DNA from: Clitopilus passeckerianus
Lineage: Eukaryota > Basidiomycota > Agaricomycetes > Agaricales > Entolomataceae
Reading direction: 5' to 3'
Length of the DNA: 64,000 nucleotides
Assembly: GCA_944990035.1 (NCBI GenBank)
Contig: CALYLX010000013.1
Location: forward strand, 62,001-126,000
Shown: piece after piece, positions 46,064 through 56,615 of the stretch
Numbering within the stretch: the stretch's first letter is position 1
Layout of the letters: the number at the start of each line of letters is the position of its first letter
Made by a program: the position numbers and the translations under genes
Notes under the pieces: generated by a model
The model's database searches: none
What the model saw: the letters and a program-made list of their open reading frames with translations, nothing else
What the model was told of the DNA's origin: nothing

Positions 46064-47510
46064 CTAGATGGTCTTCTTGATAGCGGCATCAATGTCGCTT
46101 TCCTCACCATCGTCAATGGGCTGAGATCCACCATTTCCCTCGTCGGAGACGATGTTAATTTTGGTCTGGGGGAGGACGGGCAAGGTTAGCCAGATCTGCG
46201 AAATAAAAAGCAAAGTAGCTCACCTTGGAAGAAGAGGTGATGTCAGCATCTGCCATAGCGCTCAGCTCTTCGGCCCTGCCTTCGCTTATGGTCAGACGAT
46301 CAACCGGAAGTTCCTTCGCAAGGGACAGACCTTCTAATTCGGCACGGACATCTTCCTGACGCTTCAGCAAGGCACGAACGAGGCATTGCGTCACGTCCAG
46401 GGAGAAGAGTTGGTGACGAGCGGTCTCGGCAAGGACATTGGAGTAACCAAGGAGTGTATCCTTGTCAATCGCAATGCCCCAAGCGAGAAGCTTGTCAACC
46501 TTTTGCAAAAGGCCGTTGGCGAAAGAAGAACCGGGATGGTAGTCGGCTAACATAGTCGATGTGAGAAGAGAGCAAGGAGAGAAGAATAGGGGTGACATAC
46601 GAATACCATCCTCGGTTCTAGCCTTCTTGGCCTAAATGTCACGTTAGACAAATATGTAAAGAAATAAATGAAAAGTGACGTACTTGGGGACCATCTTCAT
46701 CGATGATCATAGAGTTGGTCAAAAGATCGACCTTGATTGAAAGAGAGTCGAGCTTGTCAATAACCATGGCCAGCTTGGTTTCTGAAGAGGGTACTCACAG
46801 TGTCAGCCTTTCATTTGGGAGCACGGGTAGAGGTGGACGCACTGGACATCTCAACGTCGCCGGACTTGGCTTTATTCTCGAGAGCTTTGGCTTCTTCTTT
46901 AGCTTTACGAGCCTAGGAAGAAAATGTTGATGCCAGAAGAACGAAGGAAGGAACAGGAGAAACACACCTCAGCTTTATCCTTGGCCCTTTGCTCCTCACG
47001 ACGCTTATCGATGATGGCCAAGATTCAGTCAGAGAAAACAAACCAACGAGCAACAGGGAGGCTTGTCTCTACCACCTTACGACTAGCAGCAGTGTTGCCA
47101 GTAGTGAGAATGGCGTGCATCTTCGACTGATCCACAATCTTCTCATCGAAGTCAGTAGTGAGTTTCTGATGAGGAGAAGGTCAGCAAAGAAGCAAAAGGA
47201 GGCGACAGAAAAGTACCAAGTTGGTGAGACCCAAGTGACGAGCGGCTTGGACTGAGTTCATTTCGAGAGTTTCCTGAACCACAGCCTCTAAAGCCTTAGC
47301 GAAGCGGGGCGCATTCTTGACCAGAGTGATCTTCTCTTCGCCATCGCGGGTGATAGTGGCCTCGAACTCTTTGAAGACGTCCACATCGTCGGGAACAGGA
47401 GTTGGAGATGCAGCCTGCTTGTCCTCGGACTTGGACTTGTCCTTGGCCTTGGGCGGGTCGCGGTTTTTGGTACTGTTGCGGGTGTTGTGAGTGCTGTGAG
47501 AAGGAGGCAT
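46064..47510 (-). CDS. Intact antisense multi-exon gene inside the Ty3 element
   Basis: Eight exons on the minus strand: 47510-47217, 47165-47076, 47003-46968, 46912-46825, 46781-46684, 46631-46601, 46546-46224 and 46165-46064. The seven introns are GT..AG, about 43-72 bases, with consistent phases, giving 353 residues without a stop. Content: a Ser/Thr/Lys-rich N-terminus, a helical domain, a Lys/Glu/Ala-rich coiled-coil-like stretch, a short basic K-K-A-R patch, a Leu-rich helical domain of about 110 residues and an acidic tail ending in I-K-K-T-I. I recognise no family. It lies between integrase and the 3' LTR, reading against the element. Introns in this orientation would not be removed from the element's own RNA. 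One donor (47075, GTGGTA) is weak, so a small model error is possible. Confidence 0.7.
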
Positions 47511-48524
47511 GGATAGAGTCAGAACGAATGAAGTCGATGTCGAAAATGGGCGTCGACTGAACTCTTTTATCTTATTGCGGAAAGCTACCTGAAAATTGTT
47601 AGCCATTCCGGTGAGGTAAAGGCGGCTCGGAAACCAAAAAAAAAAACTTACGAACGGATACGGGAGATGTCCCTAAAGGACCGATCCTGGTAGCCGGGAA
47701 CATTTTCGATGTGCTGCAGAATGGGAAACCAGTTTCTTCATGTTGGAGACTATTGGTTGGAAGTGATACGAAGCGACAGTTGCCAGGAGTTAGTCAAAAA
47801 TATCGAGGAAACCAAAGGTCTCCTAAAACCGGTGTTTTGATGACCACCGGCAGTGGAGTTAATGATCGACGATCGAGGAGGAAACATGACCTCATTTCCG
47901 CGCATCATTGCCGGAGAGGGGATGGTTCTCCCGGCACCCGGATTTCGCCACAACGGACATTGAGATAGAGACCCTCGGAAAGACTGAGGACAGTCTTCTA
48001 TTTTGGTGTGGGGGAGATGACACGGCTGCTGCCGAGTATACCCAATATTTATTGAAATTTTATGATTTTAATAAATACATACGATGTCTACCTACCTACT
48101 ATGAGTGGTTTGAAAGAGAACGGATATCATTAAAATGCAGAACAATTCCGACAAAGTCAAAGAACATTGTCGAGATTGACGCATTCTGATGAATTCCGAA
48201 GTCCGACTGATGGTCATCACGCCATTCATCCGGCTACGCATCGGAGATCATTCAACTTCACGGACTGACCGGCAAAGTCCATCGCGTCTACTTTCAACGC
48301 CGGAACTTTGAATGTTTTTCCAAGTTTTCGAGAGCACGTCATTCTGGACCTCTCATAAACCATTTCCGCACCTTTCCTAACATATAAAGAAGGCCGCCGA
48401 AGTTGCCGAATGCCAAGATCTTAAAATTTACATGGTCTGTGCGTAGTTCTTTGTAGTATAAAAGTTGTAGCTAGTACATTGTGCAGAAGTCAAGTATTCA
48501 ATAGCCCAGATTCGGTATCACAAC
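47511..48524. other. Ty3 internal region before the 3' LTR
   Basis: This kilobase includes the likely promoter of the antisense gene and a run of A residues near 47640. Open frames on the plus strand (for example 47711-47968) carry no motifs. Confidence 0.4.
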
Positions 48525-48804
48525 TGCGGGTGTGTTACTTAGATTTGCGACTGTGCGAAGCCTTCGATTGCGAGACTTATATTAGTTTTGTGATCATTTG
48601 ATTACTGAGGGATTCAAAGTTGAAATATATTCAATTTTACACACACACACACATTTACATCGCTACCTAAGGGTATTTCGGTGTCTAAGAGTGCTATCTA
48701 CACGAGGCCCACGAACTCGAAGTCGTTAGTTTTGAGTTTGTTAATTGGTGGAGTCGGATTAGTTCGATCTTCGCTAAATTACAGACCCGGCACTTACCTC
48801 TTCA
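48525..48804 (+). repeat. 3' LTR of the Ty3 element
   Basis: 280 bp, same sequence as 38928-39207 by eye. It is followed directly by Plavaka coding sequence. Confidence 0.92.
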
Positions 48805-50323
48805 ATGATTCGTGCCATATGGCATTTTTGAAGTTGACGAATCCAGTTTTCCCACTTTCTTTCGCATCTTCATTTACCTGGAATATAAATGTACGTTAGG
48901 CATCATGGTGTGCTGTCGGGGTCTTACAATTGGTAGCCACCCCACGACCCAACCACCTCCTAATCCATCTGAGTTGTGAATCTTGGCTGGCAAATTTGCG
49001 AAGCGTGCTATGATCGGATGTCCCTTTGCTGTTCCAAATGAGGATAGTTTATCTTTATCTGCATAGAGAATGATTCCAATGGGAGAAGTGCCTTCAGGCA
49101 GCTTCGACTAGATGTTGGTGATCAACATGTAAGTTTGTTGATGAAGAAAATATAAGAAACGGGCTACCTGAGCATCCCAAAATGCCTCCGCTGTCCAAGG
49201 CTCGTCAACAAAGCGCTCGAACTTATTGTTGCTCCATCTATACATTCGTTGCGCTTCCCAGGCGATGTTGGGCGCAAGCCGCTTATCTTTGACGATTTCG
49301 AGGATCCACTCCCATGGATCGCGGTAATGGAAGGGAAAAGAGCGAGGGGCTTTCTTGTATTCAGCTTGAACCTCGACCTTTTTGAACTAACAAGCCGATC
49401 CTGAGTATGTCTGTGGCAGAAAGTGGAAAATAAGGGATACTCACCAAAGTACCGAGCTTTGCAGTGATTTCCCATAACTTCTGTGCCTCAGCCTCAGAAG
49501 TAATGGTGAATCCGCGCTGAGAATTGCGCCCCGCATCGATAGCTTGATGGATAAGGTTGATGTACCTCTTCATTTGCGACGCATTGAAGCAAGCCTCCAG
49601 TCCAAGTTCACAGATTTCATAGTCAAGGCGAGTTCGAAACGGTTGCCAGGGTTCCTGCTCGGGCTCCAAGTCTGGCGTTACCAGACGGCCGTGTTCGTGC
49701 AAAGGGCTGATACTTTGAGGCCGCTTGGACGAAGGGTGATAGTCAGTGAGGATACAATCGGTCATCAGTTTATTGCTTGAAGGCGGATCGGAGGGCTGTT
49801 CGCTGAGTATCAGCGGAGTATATGGGAGGTTGTCATCGCTTGGCTGAAGATCCTCCTTGTTTTGTGGTGATAGCCCATCCCCAGGTTCACCTTCATTGTA
49901 GGCAGCTGGTGCACCTGAAATGGAATCCGGCAGGCTGGTGTCATCTGATTACCGCTGTTCTGTATTCGGCACTGGATACGGACTCACCACTGCAAATCTT
50001 GAGGGTCATATATATCACCCTCTTCAAAATTATGATTGTGGGGGAGAATATCAGGTGAATTGGGTGACCCCGGTAGATGTAGCCCAGATAGCCCTTCAAA
50101 ATTCTGCTTAGATCGGTCAAAGGAAGTCCTGTATGTATTATACTACTCTCGACTACATTTCATGTGTAAGACCTGAACTCTCGTAATCATCCGCCTTCCA
50201 GCGCAGGTCGCTAATCTCTCTCGCCTTCTTCTGCCGTTGGGCGGCTTTTTCCTCGCATGCTGATCGGTGACACAGGTATCCCTTTAGACGAAAGTCCTGG
50301 AGACAGAGTGAGCAGTGTTTCAT
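48805..50323 (-). pseudogene. Plavaka transposase, N-terminal half
   Basis: The gene starts near 50323 with a short zinc-finger-like segment (C-x2-C..H..C). It continues through an acidic spacer, P-W-Q-P-F with R-L-D-Y-E-I near 49640, W-E-W-I-L, W-T-A-E-A-F-W-D-A-Q, I-I-L-Y-A-D-K-x-K-L-S-S-F-G-T-A-K-G near 49040, and G-F-V-N-F-K..W-H-E-S at the LTR border. Introns are visible (for example after the acidic spacer). The central part of the transposase, estimated at 100-150 residues from the usual family layout, is present in neither half. Confidence 0.75.
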
Positions 50324-51372
50324 GTCCAACTCAACGTGGAGAACAAAGGGACAAGGAGAACGGGGAGAAGACCTGGTAGTAGTATGGCCTGATCGATCCT
50401 GCGAGTTGCCAGATCAGGCAATGGCCAGCTCAGATCTGGCCAAGCTGGTCGTCATCTTTGCCAGATCCAATCCAGATCAGACGGAATGCCAGATCAGGCA
50501 TGTATTGGGTTTCCGACATTAACCTTGGCTGAGGCTATGGCATCTCCTGAACACCCATTCTGGGAAGCTGGCTACCACGATGAGATCACTTCCATGCAGA
50601 CTATGGGTGTCTACAAGCTTGTGCCGAGGTCTGAAGTGCCAGCTGGCACCAAGGTCCGGAAGTGTCGACCCATCTCAGACTTTCAAGTCAAGTACGATGA
50701 GAATGGGAAGGCCGTCAAATACAAAGTTCGCATTGTCTTTAAAGGCTATGAGCAAATTCCCGGTGTCGACTTCGATAAAACACAGTTGCCCACAGCACGT
50801 CCCGAATCCTGGAAAATCTTTGCTCCATATCGCTGCCACGAAGGGATGGGATGCCCAGCAGATCGATGTCAAGACAGCTTTCCTAAATGGGGAACTCCCT
50901 GAGGACGAGACCTAGTATATGGAGCAACCGGAGGGGTTTGTGGAATCTGGGAAGGAAGGTTGGGTGTGGATGATCGTCAAGTCCCTCTATGGGATGAAGC
51001 AGGCGGGCCATATCTGGAATAAGACTCTGGATGTGCAGATGATTGCATGGGGTTTCACTCGCCTTGACTGTGAGTCCTGCGTCTATATCCGCCCCACGGC
51101 ATCTGGCATTATCATTGCCGCAGTTCATGTCGACGATTTCCTATCCATCGCCAACACGAAGGAGGAGAACGAACGCTTCAAAGACCAGATGCGCCAGAAA
51201 TAGACCATCTCCAATCTTGGCACCGTCAAACATATCCTCGGCATCGCGGTTTCTTGGGACCGACCCAACCATACAGTCAAACTCTCTCAGACGGCTCTCA
51301 TCGACCGCATCATCCTTCAATTCGGACAATCGGATGCTGCACCACTATCTCCAACAGTGCATGTAGACGCAT

Positions 51373-52681
51373 TGTAATGTAGCCAGCAATTGGTGGGAAA
51401 AGGTATCACAATATCTCCAGCGACTTTTGGGAATTATAGTGTGTATCCAATGAGTAGCTACATCAAATAAATATTATAATTCCTACCCGGATGACTTAAA
51501 TGGCAATTTTTGTCCGAATAAAATCCTGCTGAGCCCCATTATAATTGCACTTAATCCCTTCGCCGCTACATTATAATTTGAATACATAACATCGGGGGCG
51601 GGGGCATTGACTCGGCAATCCGGTCCTACTACCCGAAAACTCAGAATTCACTAATTCTCCTACGCCTTAATACATGCTCCCAGCACGCTACATTTTGCTC
51701 CGAATCCGTGTTATTACTAGTTAACCAGATCCTAAAGTCCGGAAGACGCGGCGAGATGTGCATGATTGAACCCCCGCTTGATCGACAATGCCGAACGTAA
51801 GCCTATTGGCCGCACAGTGAGCGGCTGACTTCTGCTGATAGGCCAATCAATGAACAATCCTACTCCGACGAGCTCCGAGGTCAAGCAAGAATTCGGTTGT
51901 ACGGTATTACTTATCCAGCCGCAAATACCTAACGTAGACACATTATAGAGCACTAATAGAGTCATATACTATACATACACTGTAAATCAGAGCCAGCCGC
52001 GGCCCAATCTACGATATTGAAAAGGTCAGATGAAGCTCGAAAGATCGGTAGGGTTTTCTATACATTCCGTGATCAAAGTTATGTTCGACGCTGAACACCA
52101 CCAACCAAGGGGAAGAATATATATCAATAGCCGAAAATAGAGACAGCAGTAATACTCATTGCCTTTTATCATTACTTATCTTTACTCTTTGTCGTCACTG
52201 GCTTTCTGTAAGAAAGAACGCGCGGTCTTTGTGTACCCTGTATGGAGCATTTGGAAAGAAAGGGTATCCGCTCGCTATTTTTGCGCCGGCTAGAGCATAG
52301 ACCGACCGATACAAGACCCTTCGAAAACTTTGTACTCTTCTCCATCCAAAAGAGACAGCCCAGCTTGAGGAGTGAGGAAAAACAACAGATAGAGAAAGTT
52401 GCAACAACGAGGAATCGAACCCTCGAGTGCCAAAAATGAGCAACCGTACTAAAACCACTAAGCCAAAGGGCCTTTATATACGTTACTTGACATAGCATTA
52501 TGATTCCGTAATTGACCTGACCTGAATTATAATACGGAAATCTTGCCATCTGCGTTATAATGGGCGTCGTATCATTGATTGCGGGTGTAACAATCATATG
52601 TGTATTATAATACATTAACTAAATCAGCTCAGAGGGATCGTATTGTAATACCATTTTCCACCAATTGCTGGATGTATTACA
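51373..52681. mobile_element. 1.3-kb TIR element nested in the copia fragment
   Basis: About 41 bp at 51373-51413 is repeated inverted at 52641-52681 with about five differences. It separates the two halves of the copia RT-RNase H region, which line up when it is removed. Both subterminal regions carry several copies of an ATTATAAT motif. There is no transposase, so it is non-autonomous. A tRNA-like sequence sits inside. Confidence 0.65.
52405..52480 (-). repeat. tRNA-like sequence inside the TIR element
   Basis: The minus strand has an A-box-like TGGCTTAGTGG and a B-box GGTTCGATTCC with a 5-bp T-stem (CGAGG/CCTCG). The acceptor halves do not pair and the T-loop is one base too long, so a working tRNA is unlikely. 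Confidence 0.4.
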
Positions 52682-53471
52682 AAACGGCTACACGGACTCC
52701 TCCTATCTCCCCCCATGGACCCCAACTCAAAACCCCGACGTGCTGACCGCCCCCCCCCCTAGATATCCAGAAACTTCCTTATCGCTCTCTCGTCGGGTCA
52801 CTCTTATACCTTGCACTTGGAACAAGACCAGACATCGCATATGCTGTCCAGCAGCTCTCCCAATACCTCGATTCATATTCTTTCTCCCACTGGAATGTCG
52901 CCATTCGCTTGGTACGATACCTAAAAGGTACCCGCGAACTGAAGCTCCATTTAGGAGGAACCAACTCCATCGAATTAACTGGCTTTACTGACTCCGACTG
53001 GGCAAACTGCCTGGACACTCGACGAAGCGTTGGCGGCTACGGATGGAGTCTCGGATCGGGCCTTTGTTCCTGGTCGGTCAAGAAGCAGAAGACTGTTGCA
53101 GCATCCACCTGTGAAGCCGAGTATGTTGCAGCTTTCGAGGCTGCCAGGGAATGCATCTGGCTACGCATGCAACTCGAAGCCATACATCACCCCCAACCAA
53201 AATCGACTACTCTCCTCTGCGATAATCAAGCTGCCATCAACTTATCCGAAGACCCTCTACTCCACCAGCGCGTCAAACATGTCGACATCAAATATCACTT
53301 CCTCCGCGAACAAGTACAGGCCGAGACCCTCGATGTCAGGTATATCAAGACCGAGGATAACTTAGCCGACATATTCACCAAAGCTCTTGAGCGACCAAAA
53401 TTCGAACGTCTTCGTCAATTCACAGGTCTGCGGTTTTGATCTCAGGAGGAGTCATGCTCACGCTGAGGAGG

Positions 53472-53790
53472 AGTGTTGAGGCAAATCGTGCATCGTGAGC
53501 ACCTACTTACGCTTTGGCGTCACTGGCCACTCATTGTGGTCGGTGTCATCATTATCCTCAATGCCACTGCTTTGGCCTATGGCCAAAGCGTTCTCTTTCC
53601 ATTGTTCATCTCTCGTATTGTAGTTTATCCTCTCACCTCAGTTCCCTATAACGGTTACTGAGGTGAGTATCCCATGTTTCATACCATAGATCATTTACTT
53701 ATCATCTCATAGATTCTATTCTATTAGGTACATTGGTTGTAGAGTTCCCTATAACGGTTACTGAGATTCTATTCTATTAGATTTCGTCTC
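53472..53790 (+). repeat. Copia LTR-like end with short direct repeats
   Basis: It starts TGTTGAG after a purine tract, as copia LTRs do. A 22-bp direct repeat (gttccctataacggttactg) occurs near 53640 and 53742, and attctattctattag occurs twice. The outer end is not defined. Confidence 0.4.
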
Positions 53791-53999
53791 TATAATTGCC
53801 CACCTTTCCGTGAAGGAACCAATGCTTTGAATACCGGATGGGATTAATGAACCACCTCTGATTGTATGTCATCGATTCTTAAACCATTACCGTCTCTTCA
53901 TCGACGACTGCTACACCTTGTCAATGTTGGCCTTTCGTTCTTGCTTTCGTCTCACATCCTCTCCCCACCCTTCACTTTGTCATAGCCTAATATATCTAT

Positions 54000-55770
54000 C
54001 TGCTTTAGACCATCGCCGACCAACTTGGCCATGTATGCGTCGACTTCAGCCCGTTCCGAATCGTCAACGTTGACCGACAGATCTGCTACCAAGTTTCCTC
54101 CCAACCCGGTGCTTGGGTTACTATCGAGGCTATTACCACTCAAGGAGTAACATATTACTGCTGGTTCGTTCTCTTCCCCCGCCTCGTTCCTTCCCTCGCC
54201 AAATCCTAACTTCCGACCTGCGTAGGTGTCGCTGTTGGAGCTGCACCCGAGATCCTGCAATCCGCCGACAAAATCATCGCTGAAATCGACATCTGCGTCC
54301 TAAATCTCGGAGATCCGTTCCCCGAAGCGCTCGCCTGATGTATGTTTTCCTTTTCCCTTGCTCCGTGCTGGACTGAACGCCGTGTTTAGCTCATCATCCA
54401 CCCACAAAATCATCATCGGAGGCAACACCCGCATCCTAAATCTCAGTCCTTCATTCCTCAAATTCCTTTCGTGACGTACGTTCTCCCTTTCCCTTCATCC
54501 TTACGGCGAAATTGTGCTAATCTCAGCGCTGTGTTCAGCTCATCATTCACATGCTGAATTGGTCCCAAGTCCACTCCCATCTACCTAGCAAGGGGTAGTT
54601 GCGATCTCAATATCCATAAAACCTGTGATAACACGGGCAATGCTACCAAGGTTCGTTTTTTCTTCCCCATTTCCCGTCCTCCCAACCGTCCTCGTTCTCT
54701 CCACGTCCCAACAACAAAGCTAACTCCTTCATCTCAGAACGACACCTCTTTGACTTCCTCCGTCCCCGGGTGTCAGAAGCCATCGACCCAAATCCTTCCA
54801 GCCAACCGAGGTGTGGCATGGTAGCTATACATATAATTCTTCGTGAAATCACTTGACTCATGAAATTCAGGTATGAAGATACGTTCATCTGGCTCCTCAA
54901 TTCCGGGAACTTATGCTAGCGACGGCGACTAGTACCAAGTTCTCTCCGACGAGGCTCGGGAATCTTTACTCGAGTACGTTCCCTTCGGTCTCCTACCTTT
55001 CATATGAGACATCCGAAAACTGATATGTGTCGCCGTATGTAGCTTGCGCAAATCATAAAGACCGCCTTTTCGTCTCGCAACAAGTCTCCAACTCACACGA
55101 GATAATCAGGAGACTCTCAAGGAGACTCCTGTTGGCCGTGAATATGTTATTATCGGCTGATATTGTACGTCCGCCTTCCGCTCTCTTCCCTATATGAAAT
55201 CGCCCTTGCTGACGATGATGTTCATTATAGTCTGATATAGTATAGCCATGCGGACTCTACGACCGCTCTGGGTTTCAGGATCTTAAATGATCTCAGAGAA
55301 GGTGGAGCATTCTTGAGGAACGTGAAGGTGTCGAGTATGAACACACTTTCTACGTAAGTCCTATCACGCCCTTCTGGATGTCAGTGGGTGGGGTACTGAC
55401 GAACATTTCGTCTCATAGACGACCGACTAATTCTGATCCTAGATCAATTGCAATCAGTGTATGGTCCCTTCTCCTTTTCCTTCGCATGTTGATCAGACCG
55501 GTATATTCGTTACTCCCTTCTCCTTCTATTTCCCCATCGTATCTAATCCTAACCTTAACTCGTCATCCCAGAACACTATTCCGACATAACAGTAACTGAA
55601 CAAGACTTTCGGGTTCTCTCCCCACGTGAAAGTGCCCCTCTCGTGCCCCGTTCATCGTCAAGAAAGTCGCCTAGAGTATCCGAAGAAGTGGATGGCGCAT
55701 GGGCCGTATAGGTTGAGATTTCATACGAACTTTGAGGAAGAGTATGAAGGGCGTGGTATGGGAGGGAGGG
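54000..55770 (+). pseudogene. Acetyl-CoA hydrolase pseudogene, copy 2 (heavily degraded)
   Basis: Pieces of ACH1-type sequence remain in order: W-V-T-I-E-A (about 54115), A-A-P-E-I-L-Q-S-A-D-K-I-I (about 54240), K-D-R-L..S-Q-Q-V-S-N-S (about 55060), G-A-F-L-R-N (about 55300), T-E-Q followed by L-S-P-R-E (about 55590). They are separated by frameshifts and stops. A piece near 54240-54340 seems to be repeated in weaker form at 54400-54480. It is followed by a NAP-ankyrin gene exactly as copy 1 is. Confidence 0.6.
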
Positions 55771-56269
55771 AGGGCTTGGGTTTGGGTGAATTGACTCGGC
55801 GACGAGTTAGGGAGATAGGTGATTATGATACCAAATCGAGCCGTCAATGAGAATTTGGATTCTATCATTTTCCTTGCGCCTGAAGTGAGATTTAGGTGGC
55901 CTTTTGTGCGTGGATGTCGAAGCTTAGAACTCCAGGGGAGCAATTGCAAATTGTATGACTATTCAATCTATACCAATGGTGGTCCTCGAGCCGAACGAGG
56001 TACATCCTGATAACAGACGCCGTATTTGCGATATATCTTTGGGAGGTGTTTACCACTACACCGGCAGGTCATGTGCGCAGTTCAACAGCATGGCGCCCTG
56101 ATGTGATTATCGAATGGTATCCTTAAAATCTGGGTAAAAATATTCATGAAATGTCGTATAGCTGATATTCGAGGCGAATCGTTTTCATGAGGTATTTTCT
56201 GCTATAGGAGCGGATCGTAGCCCCCGAGAGTTCAAGACAAAAATGATTTCGAACTACAAGTACTGCTTA

Positions 56270-56335
56270 GACCGCTGGTTCTCCAGTCGAACAAGCGACC
56301 TCAGATCAAGAGGCTGTTACCACTACGCCAGCAGG
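56270..56335 (-). repeat. tRNA-like relic with paired acceptor
   Basis: The minus strand shows a 7-bp acceptor (one G-T pair), a D-arm with GTAGTGG and an anticodon arm with a 5-bp stem whose loop would read GAT. The T-stem does not pair. It is probably a tRNA pseudogene or tRNA-derived repeat. Confidence 0.4.
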
Positions 56336-56615
56336 GCTTGGTTTGGAAGATAACTGATCTAGCCGAAGGAAAAGGAGATCTTATCTTACGATCAGTGTCA
56401 TGATCACCATCCCGTATATTGTTTTCTTGGTGATCAAACGTCACCCCGATATTTGTTCTCCTCCCGGCGTGTATTGTAGATACCGGGGATTCCGAAGAAC
56501 AAGGAGTAGATGTCAACGGCTGTGATGTGGACATGCCAAATGAACAAGACGTCTCGCATCGCAACGATATAGACATCTCCTCCCATTTGAACCAGGAGAT
56601 AATACCCACTAGTTA

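Larger units (their letters stand above)
38928..48804 (+). mobile_element. Ty3/gypsy LTR retrotransposon, 9.9 kb
   Basis: Two 280-bp LTRs (38928-39207 and 48525-48804) begin TG and end CA and read as identical by eye. Two bases after the 5' LTR a TGG-starting primer-binding-site-like sequence occurs (39210 on). Order inside is gag, protease, reverse transcriptase, RNase H, integrase, which is the Ty3 order. A 2.5-kb region after integrase carries an antisense gene. No clear polypurine tract is seen before the 3' LTR. The flanks (ccaac before, atgat after) do not form a target duplication. The element splits the Plavaka gene. Confidence 0.93.
50486..53470 (+). mobile_element. Ty1/copia retrotransposon fragment, broken
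   Basis: The left part (50486-51372) is the copia reverse transcriptase: K-A-x-F-K-G-Y, then in another frame Q-I-D-V-K-T-A-F-L-N-G-E-L, M-E-Q-P-E-G-F, K-S-L-Y-G-M-K-Q-A-G and H-V-D-D-F. A frameshift near 50820 and TAG codons at 50913-50915 and 51201-51203 break it. The right part (about 52782-53439) is open from P-Y-R-S-L-V-G-S-L-L-Y onward and includes an RNase H with T-D-S-D-W-A and E-A-E-Y. A purine-rich tract (ctgaggaggag) and a TGTTGAG LTR-like start follow at 53472. Gag, protease and integrase are missing. A TIR element is inserted at 51373-52681. Confidence 0.8.

Noticed and set aside
46703..47255. Plus-strand open frames after integrase, considered as an env-like gene of the Ty3 element
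   Set aside because: They are short, have no signal peptide or membrane segment, and lie opposite the exons of the antisense gene.
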